Source of the DNA: Cercopithifilaria johnstoni
Taxonomy: Eukaryota; Nematoda; Chromadorea; Rhabditida; Onchocercidae
DNA length: 64,000 nucleotides
Direction of reading: 5' to 3'
Assembly (NCBI GenBank): GCA_916381525.1
Contig: CAKAEH010001503.1
Location: 149,130 to 213,129, forward strand
Shown: positions 11,730 through 22,884 of the stretch, piece by piece
Layout: every line of letters begins with the position of its first letter
How positions within the stretch are numbered: position 1 is the stretch's first letter
Translations under genes and position numbers: made by a program
The notes under the pieces: model-generated
Database searches by the model: none
What the model saw: the letters and a program-made list of their open reading frames with translations, nothing else
What the model was told of the DNA's origin: nothing

Positions 11730-14700
11730 TTAGCATTTGGAAAAAAACAGCTTACTGCTAGAAACTGTATGACTAGGAATTCCGTATTTGTAAATGAGAT
11801 CAAGCAGGGCACCATTTGTCCATCCAAAACCTTGTTGTACAGGATATTCGCCACCTGAGCCAGGCCTACCATCGTCGTATCGAATATCGTACTTCTCCCA
11901 ACATGCTGCTGGCTGCAATTCTGTCTCCTCACACTACATTATATATGCATCACTATACCATAAAAAAAAAGCTTTTCTAATTTTCTTAAAGAAAAAATGT
12001 CAGGTTAATGTCAGGCTTTGAATTACATAAATTCTATAAGTTACAATAACACCCACATAATAACATTTAAAGCAACGGCACAAACCATGCCCTTTTTCGG
12101 ATTCATCATTCCATTATAAGCAGTGCGAATAAACTTCCAAGCTGATTTCTCAGCTATTTTAACAAGTTTTTCATCTCTTGATAACCGCAAACTTTCCACA
12201 AACAAGTGTGTGAGTGGTGGCCAACCATTTGGATAATCCCACTGCTCGTGCGAAGCATTATTTAAACTCACCGGAATGCCACCTATAATTCCCATACAAT
12301 CATTAAATCCGCAAATTAAAGAAACCTGACTTTTCTTTAATCCAAATCTTTTCAAACTAATTTCTCATAAGCTAAGTTAACTTGCCTTTGAAATTGAGTA
12401 TCCCACTTCCGAGTAAATAGTTAAGCACCTTTTTTGTTATGCGTGCACCATAGCTACCGAGTAGGAGTGGAAAAACATTAGACGGGTAAAAGCCGCTCCT
12501 CAGTTTTCGCTCCATTAAATCATAATCAAACCACGCCCCGTAATCTTCACTCCAGAAAACCTCATCCACTGCTTTACGTAATCTCTTGTGAAGTTCACGA
12601 TATTCAGATGCCTTTCTTAAAGTATCTATTATTGCAATTTACTCAAAACAAAACTAATGATTTGTCGCAGCACAAAGTTACGCGAAAAAATATGCTATAG
12701 AACGAAAAAAGCGGAAAAATCTAAAATGAAATTTACCAGTCTCAAGAAAATAAATGACGTACTTGGGTCTTCCAAGTATTTCATGGAAATTAGTAAGAGT
12801 AGCAAAATTCCAAGCCATAAATACGTTCAAATCAACAGGGATAATATCATTGGTCCGGATCGAATATTTGGTGTCTGGAAAGGCTGCTTATTATGAAAAC
12901 TACTTGATGAATAAAAGGAAGATGAAACTCACCAGAATATTTCCCTTGATGTGCAAACCACCTTGTGCTAAAATCTAATCCGGATTCACAAGCACTTGCA
13001 ATTGACGACCAAATAAATTCGGGATGTCCCGTGCCTTTTAATCCATTATTCAGATCGATTAAGTAGTTTTCTGGACGTGGGCACGTGGACAAAGCCTGAA
13101 GTAATCTACTCAAATTAATTTTAGTGTTTTTCACAATGTGAACGCTAGGGTTACTCACCTTATACTGATACATTTGATACTTCTGACCAGATGGCAACTC
13201 AACATCAAGTGCTCGGTTTTTTGCCCACCATAACATCTCTTGATCCATCCACTGTATCATCTCTTTTAGCAGAGTTTTATTACCGGTAGCATCATAATAA
13301 TCCGCGACCATTTGCGTAAATAGTGGAGGATGACTTCTTCGAGACAATCTGCAACGAAACGCAAGGCTGAGAAACTAGGTCAAGATTCATGTATGTCCAA
13401 TTTTTAATCTGATCGGTCTTCATTTTTTTTTCTTAAATTTGGAACAACCCCAAATATATTAAGCATCTATAGCAAAAACTGCCAAGTGTAGGGGACTTAC
13501 TGCACACTGCCCGAATTTGGAATAAATCCATGAAACCGTACAACATTGGCCAAATTTTCAAGGATTTGACGAGCAGTTGTTGACATATTTGAAAATAACA
13601 ATCCTGAAAAAGTAAGTTCTCAGAAGATGTAATAGACAAAATTGGACGACGCAGGCTTAATAAGTAAATATGTAAACGTAGTGAATTGGGCTGAAGAAAC
13701 GAACGTAATTAGTAGTGAAAATGTCAAATAATAGACATAGAATATTGCACTGTTACGCGGTGAGATTCTATTCATGTTTACCAATTTAGTTGAAATATAA
13801 TGCTCGCCTTTGTTGATCCAATACGAATCCCAGTAAAAATATATCTGAAACGAGCCACCAGGTACGATGAATGCATTTGAAACAGGCAAAATTGGGAATA
13901 ACTCAGGAGTTTTATGTACTTCTTCTATGAATTCTCGTGCCAACACTTTCCATAACTCATTCAGTTTTCGAGCAAACTTCCTGAAAATAAATCCAAAGCT
14001 TTGACGTTTCACGAATAATAATAAAATTACGTTTGAAAAGATCCACCAGATACGATAAATGCATTTAAGATAAAACTGGAAAAAGATCAAGGATGCGATA
14101 TAATTATTTCACTAATTCTGCACAGTTAGAAAACACTAACTTTAATGCAGCGTCCTGCAATCGTCTTATATTTTCGGGCTCCTCAGTCCAATCTACCAAA
14201 GTTGCTTGTTTGAGATAACTTATGTTAGCAAAGTTTTCGGTACAAAAATTTTGAAATTGTTCACGTTTTAATGGATAAGTGAGACTGAAAATAACGTAGA
14301 AATTTATCCATAATCTGCATGCATTAATAGCTTATTGTAACAAGAGTAAATATAACTGGGTAACTAGACACCACTGTAGTACTGTGGCAGGTGTTAGGTG
14401 TGCATGTAATGATAATGAATATTTAATGAATAGCAGCATCATTTATTATTATAACTTTGAGAAGCACATTACATCTTAAAGCAAAACTATTTAGAAACGA
14501 ATTTTTTTTACTTCTTCATAATCTGAATAACTAACTTAGTAAACAATTCCAAAATAAGTTCTGGTGATTTACGCATCATATTACCAGGGCATGTTTCTTG
14601 CATTCCAAACATCCACGTTGTGTGAATTAGTTTCCCGGAACAATAAATTTGAGACAGTGGTCCTAGGCAAATTGGTTGTGAACAATTAGGTTCCAAGGGT

Positions 14701-14978
14701 ACATCAACTATTACCAAAACATCGTCACTCTGTAAATCGCGGAATAATGAAATAAAGATTTCATTTGACATGAAACCAGAAAATTTTAATGCACGCCATA
14801 GCAATTTTTTGAAAAAATCAAAAGGTATAAACACATAATTCTGAGAAATACGATATTTTGAGAAATAATTGCGGTAACTTACAGTAGTTTTACGTTTATC
14901 CAACGCAGTTATCAATCCTGCGTGAACTCCTCGTGGTCCATTCATAAAAAAATATATTATACATATTAAACCTTCCAT
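11730..14978 (-). CDS. Trehalase (GH37), 11 exons, complete
   Basis: Hydrolyses trehalose to two glucoses. Exons (high to low): 14883-14978, 14536-14729, 14141-14284, 13808-13980, 13501-13603, 13159-13348, 12933-13095, 12763-12874, 12386-12615, 12086-12282, 11730-11912. All phases fit; 594 residues with a hydrophobic N-terminus (about 1-20, probably a signal peptide). Family landmarks: CSQPICLGPL near the N-terminus; signature 1 at about 185-203 (PGGSFQIYFYWDSYW); ESGLDFSTRWF with the expected acid Asp; PVDLN; signature 2 QWDYPNGWPP; and GGEYPVQQGFGWTNG near the C-terminus with the expected base Glu (about 556). Two introns (12283-12385 and 13604-13807) must use a GC donor. Signature 1 has Ser and Ile where the family pattern has Arg and Glu, so activity should not be assumed. 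No C-terminal membrane anchor is visible. Confidence 0.95.
14031..14075 (-). pseudogene. Decayed copy of trehalase signature-1 segment in an intron
   Basis: Inside trehalase intron 3, 45 bases lie between a TTTTTCCAG acceptor and a GTAATT donor. In the intron phase they read NAFIVSGGSFQT, against NAFIVPGGSFQI in the next real exon (13808-13980). The similarity continues a few bases on both sides. The length is a multiple of three, so inclusion would keep frame but insert a second, partial signature. It is either an exon-duplication relic or an alternative cassette. Confidence 0.6.
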
Positions 14979-14994
14979 CTTATTTCAGTACATC
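14979..14994 (-). promoter_or_regulatory. Trehalase leader with spliced-leader site and two-codon uORF
   Basis: An AATTTCAG acceptor ends 15 bases before the trehalase ATG. The leader itself contains ATG TAC TGA (14993-14985), a minimal upstream ORF in a different frame from the coding start. Such uORFs can lower translation; whether this one does is unknown. Confidence 0.4.
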
Positions 14995-17610
14995 TGAAAT
15001 TATCGCTTTGTTTGCTTTTACGTACAACTGGCGGGACCATTTTAAATGTGATGAGAAAGTGTTCGTTCTATATTAAGCAATTAAGATGTGAGGAATTAAG
15101 AAATGAATGTGTCGGAATCCACCTTGTTCAATGTAACACACCTCTGGCGATAATACTACTGCATGTATTACGATGCCTTTAGTGTTTTCTTATCTAATAC
15201 ATCTTTTTTACTTTACAAATCTTCAACGGAACAGTAAGCAATTTGCAAAACATTTAAAAGCAACGGTACTTGCTTTATAATCGTTATACAAACTAAATGC
15301 AGCAAAATACAGTACAACCGTTAGGACCAACAAGTGGAGGAGGAGATGTGTGTGACCAGATAAATAATATGGCGCGCAGTGGCCCATGCCGTTAACTTTG
15401 GTTCCAATTGTTCATGGAAGTGGTAAAGGTGTGGGAGTTGGTGAGAGGGGTGGGGATCCATAGCATTATCAGGTAAATTCAGGAATATAGGCCGGCGGAT
15501 TGCTGAAAAGTGTGAAATATGCAGCGGGGCTGACATGAAAAGGCTGGTGTGTCCATATCCTTTCATAACAGGTCAGCGTTTCCTGAATTCGCAGTTGAGA
15601 TAAACAACAAGTAAATAAAGGATTGGTAGGTCGGTTCTATAATGTAAGTTACTCAAAAGTGTTTCTGGTATCGCAGTTTAGTTTTGGAAGAAGCGGACTA
15701 GATTACTCCTGATCTTATTGTTTTATGCTTAATGCAAGGATTAAGAAAGCTTTTTTTGCTCTTAAAAAGTCAATGTGATTTCTCTAAATCAACATCTCAG
15801 GCCCAATTATGCATGAAATAAGAGCAGTGATCAATAATCGGTCTGACCGGAGTTTGAAATCTATATATTCTCTTCTGAAATTGGAATTTAGTTGTACTTG
15901 AGGATGCATAGTAAAATTGATTTAAAGACTTCAGAAAGATAATACATAGTTGGAAAGGATACTTCATAAGATACTCCACAACAACAAGCTATCATTTATT
16001 TCTCACGAACTGATATGTTTCATTCTAATACTCAGAAAATTGAGTACACTTCTGGCGTTGCCAATTCCTCAACCATATTTTTTGTTACACATTTGCTACG
16101 TCTTAGAAAATTAGAATAAAAAAATCAAAAGTTTGGAATCCCGAAAATCCTGAAATAATCGTATATTCATTTGATTCTATATCACTTGAATGCAAAAAAC
16201 CCTCGTAAATCAACCACAGTTCAAGGAAAGGAAAGGTTGAAAATGTAAGATAAGTTGAGTGCAGAAATCCTTCCAAAGTTATTTACTGGATTCCACAAGG
16301 TCTCCCATTAAACTAATTCAACCGAGTACGAATGGTACATGTGGCAAGTATGCTCGAAACAAGTAGTGATGTCGTAAACAGTGCTGAAGAGTAGCGTTTT
16401 AGTGATATTATATGCAGCTAATTCCGTACATATCTCAGCTTGTTTGCAAAGCATATTCTTATTCAGCATTACATACCAGCGATCCAGCAATATTCGCTCT
16501 TACGTATTAATTGGAGCAGATTATTAAAAAGTGAGATTAATGCAGTACTGAATAGGAGTGTTTGTACCAAACCGAAATATCGATTTTCATTTAAAAAATA
16601 GCAGTATCTACAGAATTGTTTTTTTTTTCGTTATGCATGTGACAATAAATCTTCCGGACGAAGATACAATTAAAATTTGGGTCAAAATTGAATATACGGC
16701 GACGCTTCACAGAAACATTTTTCTCAACCACCTTAGACTTTTTCAAAAATACTCGTATTTGATGGAGGTTATATATTGCTGAGCCAAGATAATGTTCAAG
16801 ATTGTATAATTGATTGATGATATATGATCAAACACTAGGACCTCTTGCACCACTGAAAAATATATCAAATGTTTTGAAATAATTCCCGAAAACGGTTTAT
16901 TTCCCCATACGACAATGAATAACGGAGCATGGTTACACGAAATGTGACCTGATACAAGTGATGAAGTTGTGGAGAAATCAACTGAACTTCAGAAATCTGA
17001 AGAAGGCGTTATTCGCAATTTCGTTAATATGAAGTTTTGATAAATTCACTGAAAATACTAAATCTTTCATTTTAAAATAAGGATCCGGAAAACGTGTTGA
17101 ACAGAAGAAGAATACAACAACCCAATTTCCCGAAGTGTCAGGAAAATGATGGAAAATTGTAAGAACAAATAAAACACTAACGAAAGCTCAACGGATAATT
17201 ATAAAAAGAATTTCAAACTGCGTGGCATGATTGAAAATTATTGAAGAACTGGCAGAATAATCTGTATAAATTTTGTAGAAACAAAAACATGCATTATAAA
17301 GAAGGATATGAATTTATTCAATGAGTTCCTCTCAATTAGAAAAAAATTTCTAAGAAAGGTGCATTTAGCAACTTATCACAACAATGTAGCATTGTACTGT
17401 ACTGCTAATACTATTACCACCATATTTCACTACCCTTTACTCGATTTCTTTTCAGCATTTTTGTCCAAGGTTTCCAAATTTAAAAATTAAAAAAATTTTG
17501 ACAGAGTAGTGCTAAGTAGAAAGATAATGAATATCTTGAATTTTCTAAGCATTCTTATTTTTTATATAAGCTTGATCTTGGAGACACTGTCACAAGCAAA
17601 ATTAAAATAA
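14994..17610. other. Intergenic, no gene seen
   Basis: Upstream region of trehalase and 3' flank of the NOAH-like gene. AT-rich; the ORFs at 15321-15566, 15797-15979, 16308-16490 and 16558-16782 have no splice context or recognisable motif. Confidence 0.6.
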
Positions 17611-20600
17611 TTACAACGGCAATTTTTCCTTCTTCAAAGAGCTACATCCCCATACAACAATAAATGCAGATAGAACCAAGCATACCATGGATACCGACAC
17701 GATAGATGATATGAACCACACCTCAGACATGCATACCAGGTCGAATTCTTCCGAAAAAGCGCTAAAATTTTTGGTCAAATACTAATAAACTAAAAATTTG
17801 ATTTTGAACAATTAGCAATTAAAAGAATCTCCCGAACTTACTTCAAAATGACTTATGTTTCAGAAATTTGGTTAAATACTAATAAAATTTGCTGTTCTCT
17901 CATTGAAAACCGATTGAAGAGCTTACTTATTCCAGAAGGTAGTATTCTGTAAAACTTCTTCATCTTCCCCTTTTGCGAGAACTCTTATTATTGCAGACAG
18001 TGTTCCTTCTGTTTGATCACTATCATCGACACTTCGTTTCCGCCTCCCATGAGACATAAAGAGCTCATTCGTTCCAGAATCCAGACAATTACTCTATAAA
18101 GTCAAGATTAGACGTATTCAATAAGTAAACTTCTTGTGTACCTCTCGATTCCTTGCTCTTCTAATTTGATCACTTAATAAGTAGTATATCCCACTAAGTA
18201 CATCATTTCGTCTATTAGCTTTCCTTTCAGGTTTCCGGAATCTCCTGAAAGCATTAAAAAATTTCGAAATTATCTTTAATTTCCTAAGCAAATAATACAA
18301 AAATAGTTAAACTTACTGGTGGGCATCCATTGGGTCCAGCACAGAACATTACTTGACATAAGATCTGAACGTCGTAGGAACCATCTAATCGGAATGCTTT
18401 CACGTCACATTTGAGGCGGTTTTTCTCAAAATCTTGTCCAACGGGTCCAACTAAGGCTGGGTAACGTGGGCAACTAAATAATTTGCCGTTTTCTTAATGC
18501 AAATTTCTCAATCTTGATATAGTACATGGACTAATTGAACATTAACTATGGCATTAGTAAATAGGAGATGAAAAAGGGATTGCTTTCATAGCGTACGATT
18601 TATATCATTCATATTACTTATTTTGGGACTTTTCAAATGAATAGGAATTATGCGTCACATTTTCTGATTTTCTAGAAATATAAGCCATCAAAGGTAAGAT
18701 TCAAGCGATCAATTGCGACAATGAACATTTAACAACCGCTTTCTTCTGAAATCGTAGTTAGTAAGTAGTTTTAGGTGCTGTACTAACCCATTTTCGATGA
18801 TAGTAAAAGGTACAGCGTCACCCTCTCCACCAACACGTGTTGCTGTGCATTCGGTTAGCATCATATTGTGAGGCCCAGCTTGTTCCGATGTAACAACCAT
18901 TTGGATTGCATCACCAATTGAAGCCTTTTCCAGGGGTTCATCATCAGCACTGAGGAAAGATAACGTTGCAGTTACCGGTGGTGGAGTTCCTACAGCAAGA
19001 ACACGTGTGTTCGCCTCCCTAAAATTCGAAAATTTTCCGTATTACTATCAAAAAAGAAAATATTTCCGAAGCAAACATAGATAAATGCTTAAAGAGCGGC
19101 AAAAACCATCCGTAAATACTATCAGAAGCTCGTTCATATTCCTTTGTTATGTGGATAATAGTAAAAAATGAGGTGAGACAGTTTTGCTCTCTTGAATTCA
19201 AAAATGGAGAATAACTTACCCCGCATCATAAATTGTTGTGACAACAACGGAACCTTCATGCATCATTTTATCCATGGATATGTCACAGGAAACGCGATAG
19301 AAACGATCCCATTCTGTGGTTACCTGATGCGGTAGCACACCATCCAAGGATACAACAACTAATGCTTCTAATTTACCATCCTTAAGTTCCCGTTTTTTAG
19401 GTCATGTATGAAGTTGTTTTGTTCATCTTCCGCATAATGTTTTTTGTTTTTCTACTTGGTTTTCACAGTTTATCAAAGACCTGATATACTTTATATTTTT
19501 ACAAAATTTTTGATCAATTAAACATGGTGAAAAGAACTTGCTGTGGGAGGCAGAAAATACGACTAAGTTTCAATAGGTCGGTAAGTGAAAGTTTGATTAG
19601 ATTTCGTTTTTTCTAAAGAGTATGGTGAAAAAAGGGGCTTTTTTTTTCGAAATACTGAGGTAAAAACGAAACTTTAAAAAGAGATGAAAATACCTTGATA
19701 ATTGTACCACAGTCCGAGGATACCGTAGGTGGTGGAAAGTTGATTGAAATTTGTTTGGCATTTTCAACAACCTGTGAACAAGTACCAAATCGTTCTGCAG
19801 CATAAATAGCCCCCGTATATGGCTCCTTAGTATTTACAATGAAACGTATTCCCTCGTTGGTACACAGTGCCATACCGCCAAACTGTGATTCTGCAAGTAC
19901 TGATTATTTATTTCGCTCATCTGACATCCGTTTTTGTTTGTCTAACTTTCATTTTATAAAACTGTCTTAATTCACTTATTACTTACATTGTGGTGAATCG
20001 AGTAGTACGCTTACCTTGATTGATTATAGGCAATTAATGAATCAACCAATGCTTAAAATGATTAGTTTAGATGTAGGACGAAAATATCAACAGCTATCAT
20101 TGATTGAGCAACGAGCGATAAACAGGAATAACTAACTGCTTCAAAAGAAAATTCCAAGTAAAAAAGTTTTCAAGAAAAAAAATTAAAGATATTTTGGCGA
20201 AATTTACGGTTCCAAACTGTAATTGATTGATAGGTAAATGGAAAAAGGAAACATAGAAAATGAGTCAGGCAATGGAAGAGGAAGTGGAAGATGTGCGATG
20301 AGGACTATAAAGCTGTCTGTTGAAGGTGAAAAACAGTAATACTGTTGAAAAAAAAGACAAAAATTCGTGTATCAAGGAATAAATCGAACTATTGTTGATC
20401 TTGGTAGGTGATTATTAGAAATCAACTTGTCTATTGAAGGTTTAGTGTACTTCAAATATTGACTCACCACAGTTGAATTCATAAAAATCGGTTGAAGAAT
20501 TTGATTTAATATTTGCATCTGAGCGTCCAACGGCAAACACATAACATGTCATTTGTGTGCGATCATAATTGATACTTTTACAGTTCAGATTCTGGAAGCA

Positions 20601-22872
20601 CAGTGATATGCAATCCGATAAGGTAACACCTCGAGCAGAAGCAACTGGTTGACCTTCTATTTGACTACCAATGAAACGCTCGAAGGCTGCCTGTTGACGA
20701 CAGGTCGAAGAACTGAGATCCGCTGCAATCTTTCGAAATCACTTGAAATGATATTAAAATTTCATTTGTCATTTGTCATTTGGATGGGAAAATTATCACT
20801 CATTAATTTCCAAACACTATCCATTTGTAACTTTTGAAATAACATTGTGCTTCCGAAATGCATCTGCGAGAACATCAATTTTTGCGCACTGTTTCCTTAT
20901 TTCCAGCATTTGAACAAAATTTGACATTTAAAAGCTCACCTGCGACGCAAACAGGTTCGTAGTAATCCTTGCCCTGTATATGACCTTGCTGATCGGCTCT
21001 CGAAAATGTATCCTCATCGCTCACGATGCAATTCTTTTCGGATGGGCTAAATTCCACGGAACGACAGAATGTATTTATGGAATCCAGGCACTTTTGTAAA
21101 CAGAATGATTCTTGCGCCTCAACAGATTGCGTACGATCATAAAAGTGTATTTCAAAATTGGTTGTTTTTACGAAAACCAGGTTACCACCCGCTTCGCCAC
21201 ATCGATTTTGACCTAAAAAAATTAATTAAATCAGTTTAAATGTCGGAATACCTTTGAATAAGACGCAGTCCGAATTTATGTGATGGGAATTTAGGCAATT
21301 AGAAATCATAAGAATGGTGTAATGAGGAATACATACATCCATTCAATTCACTAATGTTTTCACTGTCACCTGTATAGATATGCATCATCCGTATGTGGAA
21401 ATCAATTCTCAGCCTAAATTTCTGTATTTCTAAATACGGAAATTTAGAACAGTGTAGGGGAAAAAAATCTTTTCCAGGATTTGAGCAACTATAAATAAAT
21501 TACGTGAAAGGCAGTTGTTGTCATAATAATCGACGAGTGAATCACTGTATCGCAAATGATTTGGCTTGGAGCGCCGATCTTCTGTTGATAATTCGCATAA
21601 ATAAGTGTCATAATTGTAATTTACTGAACGACAAACAAATTCTTCTTCTTTAAGACATGCTGATAGACACTGCTCGCGAGATCCAACCTTAAAACATCAT
21701 TTATTGAGATTTTGAAGACCGAAGATTTCGAAATACTAACTGCAAATCATACTCGAAGAATGAAACACAATTCATTTTGTTTCCAGCAAATTCAATCTCC
21801 TTTGGGAATGGTAAAGCAAAATAGATGGCAAGTTAATACTTTTCTTCACTAAGTTTAATTTAATTAATTTGATCTATTAACTCTTTCTTCAACCTTCTAA
21901 TTACTTGAAACTATGTTTTATTGTTCCTGTTTCGATATTTCATACATCACCATTCCCTATTGAATTACGTAAATGTTGCTTAATTTTTTGAACGGGAGTG
22001 ATATATGGTGATCAGTGCTTCCACTGACTTACAAGTTATTGATTTTGACAGCCAGGATGTCAAACTGAGAATAATTCCTTCAAAGTATGAATGAATCTTG
22101 AATAATTAAAAAAATTAGCTTTTGAAACACGTAAAACTGATTAGTCTTCTAATGAAAATTGTTGAAGGTGTGGATTTTAAATTACAACTGCTGGAGAATG
22201 GAAAAAACGTTGCACATTTCGACCAACCAACTTTAAGCAAATCTATTTGCAGCGTGTGCATCAAATAATAGTTTAGAAGTAGCAGTTACACATTTGAAAT
22301 ACGATCCGCGATAGGTATACTCATAGTCAGATCGTAATTTCAGCTTATTACACCGATACTTGTGCTACGTGCTAATTGCGGTAGTACCTGTTAAAAGAAC
22401 ACAAAATCGATTAGATTACCTGGACGGATTTGCGAACGAATCCTTCCAGAGCGGTTTTTCGGATGTGTTCAAATGAAAATGATCGGTATGTGCATGCTTC
22501 ATATGCGCTGACTCCTGGGATGCATGTTTTCTCGTAGTAAAAGTTGTTTGCTGCTGGATTTGATGTCAGATCAGCTGTACCGGCTGGAGTGGCGGCATCA
22601 TCGAAGAAATAACATATTTGACGGCCGTCGAAATTGAATGAAGCGCAGACTCGTTGAGCTCCCGTTGTTGGTTCAATGTTATCACGACAGTACTGCGCGC
22701 ACATGAGGTCATGTCCAGCAGCGGTTACGACAACTGGTGTTCCGGAGAGGCGCGCTCGCGCTATGCGCACAAAGGCCGTTGTTTCATGACTTCCACACTC
22801 GAACACAGCCAAGCTTATCCTTGCACATGATGTTAGAAATAACAGTAACGATAACAGAGCACAAGATACCAT
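17611..22872 (-). CDS. noah-2: NOAH/NompA-type PAN + ZP apical matrix protein, 10 exons
   Basis: Exons (high to low): 22420-22872, 21504-21687, 20940-21212, 20468-20722, 19694-19890, 19220-19380, 18788-19018, 18317-18473, 17927-18093, 17611-17761; phases fit, 742 residues. Layout: signal peptide (1-22); four PAN/apple repeats ending in Y-Y/F-E-x-C motifs (YYEKTC, YYDNNC, YYEPVC, FYEFNC); a ZP domain from about MALCTNEGIRFIV to GPNGCPP; a furin-type site GRRKR; and a C-terminal transmembrane helix (VWFISSIVSVSMVCLVLSAF) with a short basic tail. This is the architecture of nematode NOAH proteins and insect NompA, which tether sensory endings and form the embryonic sheath/pre-cuticle. The length fits NOAH-2 better than the longer NOAH-1; that choice of paralogue is inference. 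A 63-base segment at 21737-21799 could be an extra phase-neutral exon, but it interrupts a well-formed PAN repeat and is left out. Confidence 0.92.
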
Positions 22873-22884
22873 CGATAATTACCT
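22873..22884 (-). promoter_or_regulatory. Probable spliced-leader acceptor of the NOAH-like gene
   Basis: GGATTTCAG ends at 22883 on the minus strand, leaving a 10-base leader before the ATG. This spacing is typical of a trans-spliced nematode mRNA. Confidence 0.5.

Noticed and set aside
13620..13799. Read-through of the trehalase exon past 13808 to a GTAAAC donor
   Set aside because: It uses a normal GT, but the next exon is then read in a frame that loses the trehalase sequence; the GC donor keeps it.
18118..18300. Basic minus-strand ORF inside a NOAH-like intron (RRFRKPERKANRRND)
   Set aside because: Flanked by possible splice sites, but 103 bases long and out of phase; direct joining of GPNGCPP to SNCLDSGTNELF gives the expected ZP end.
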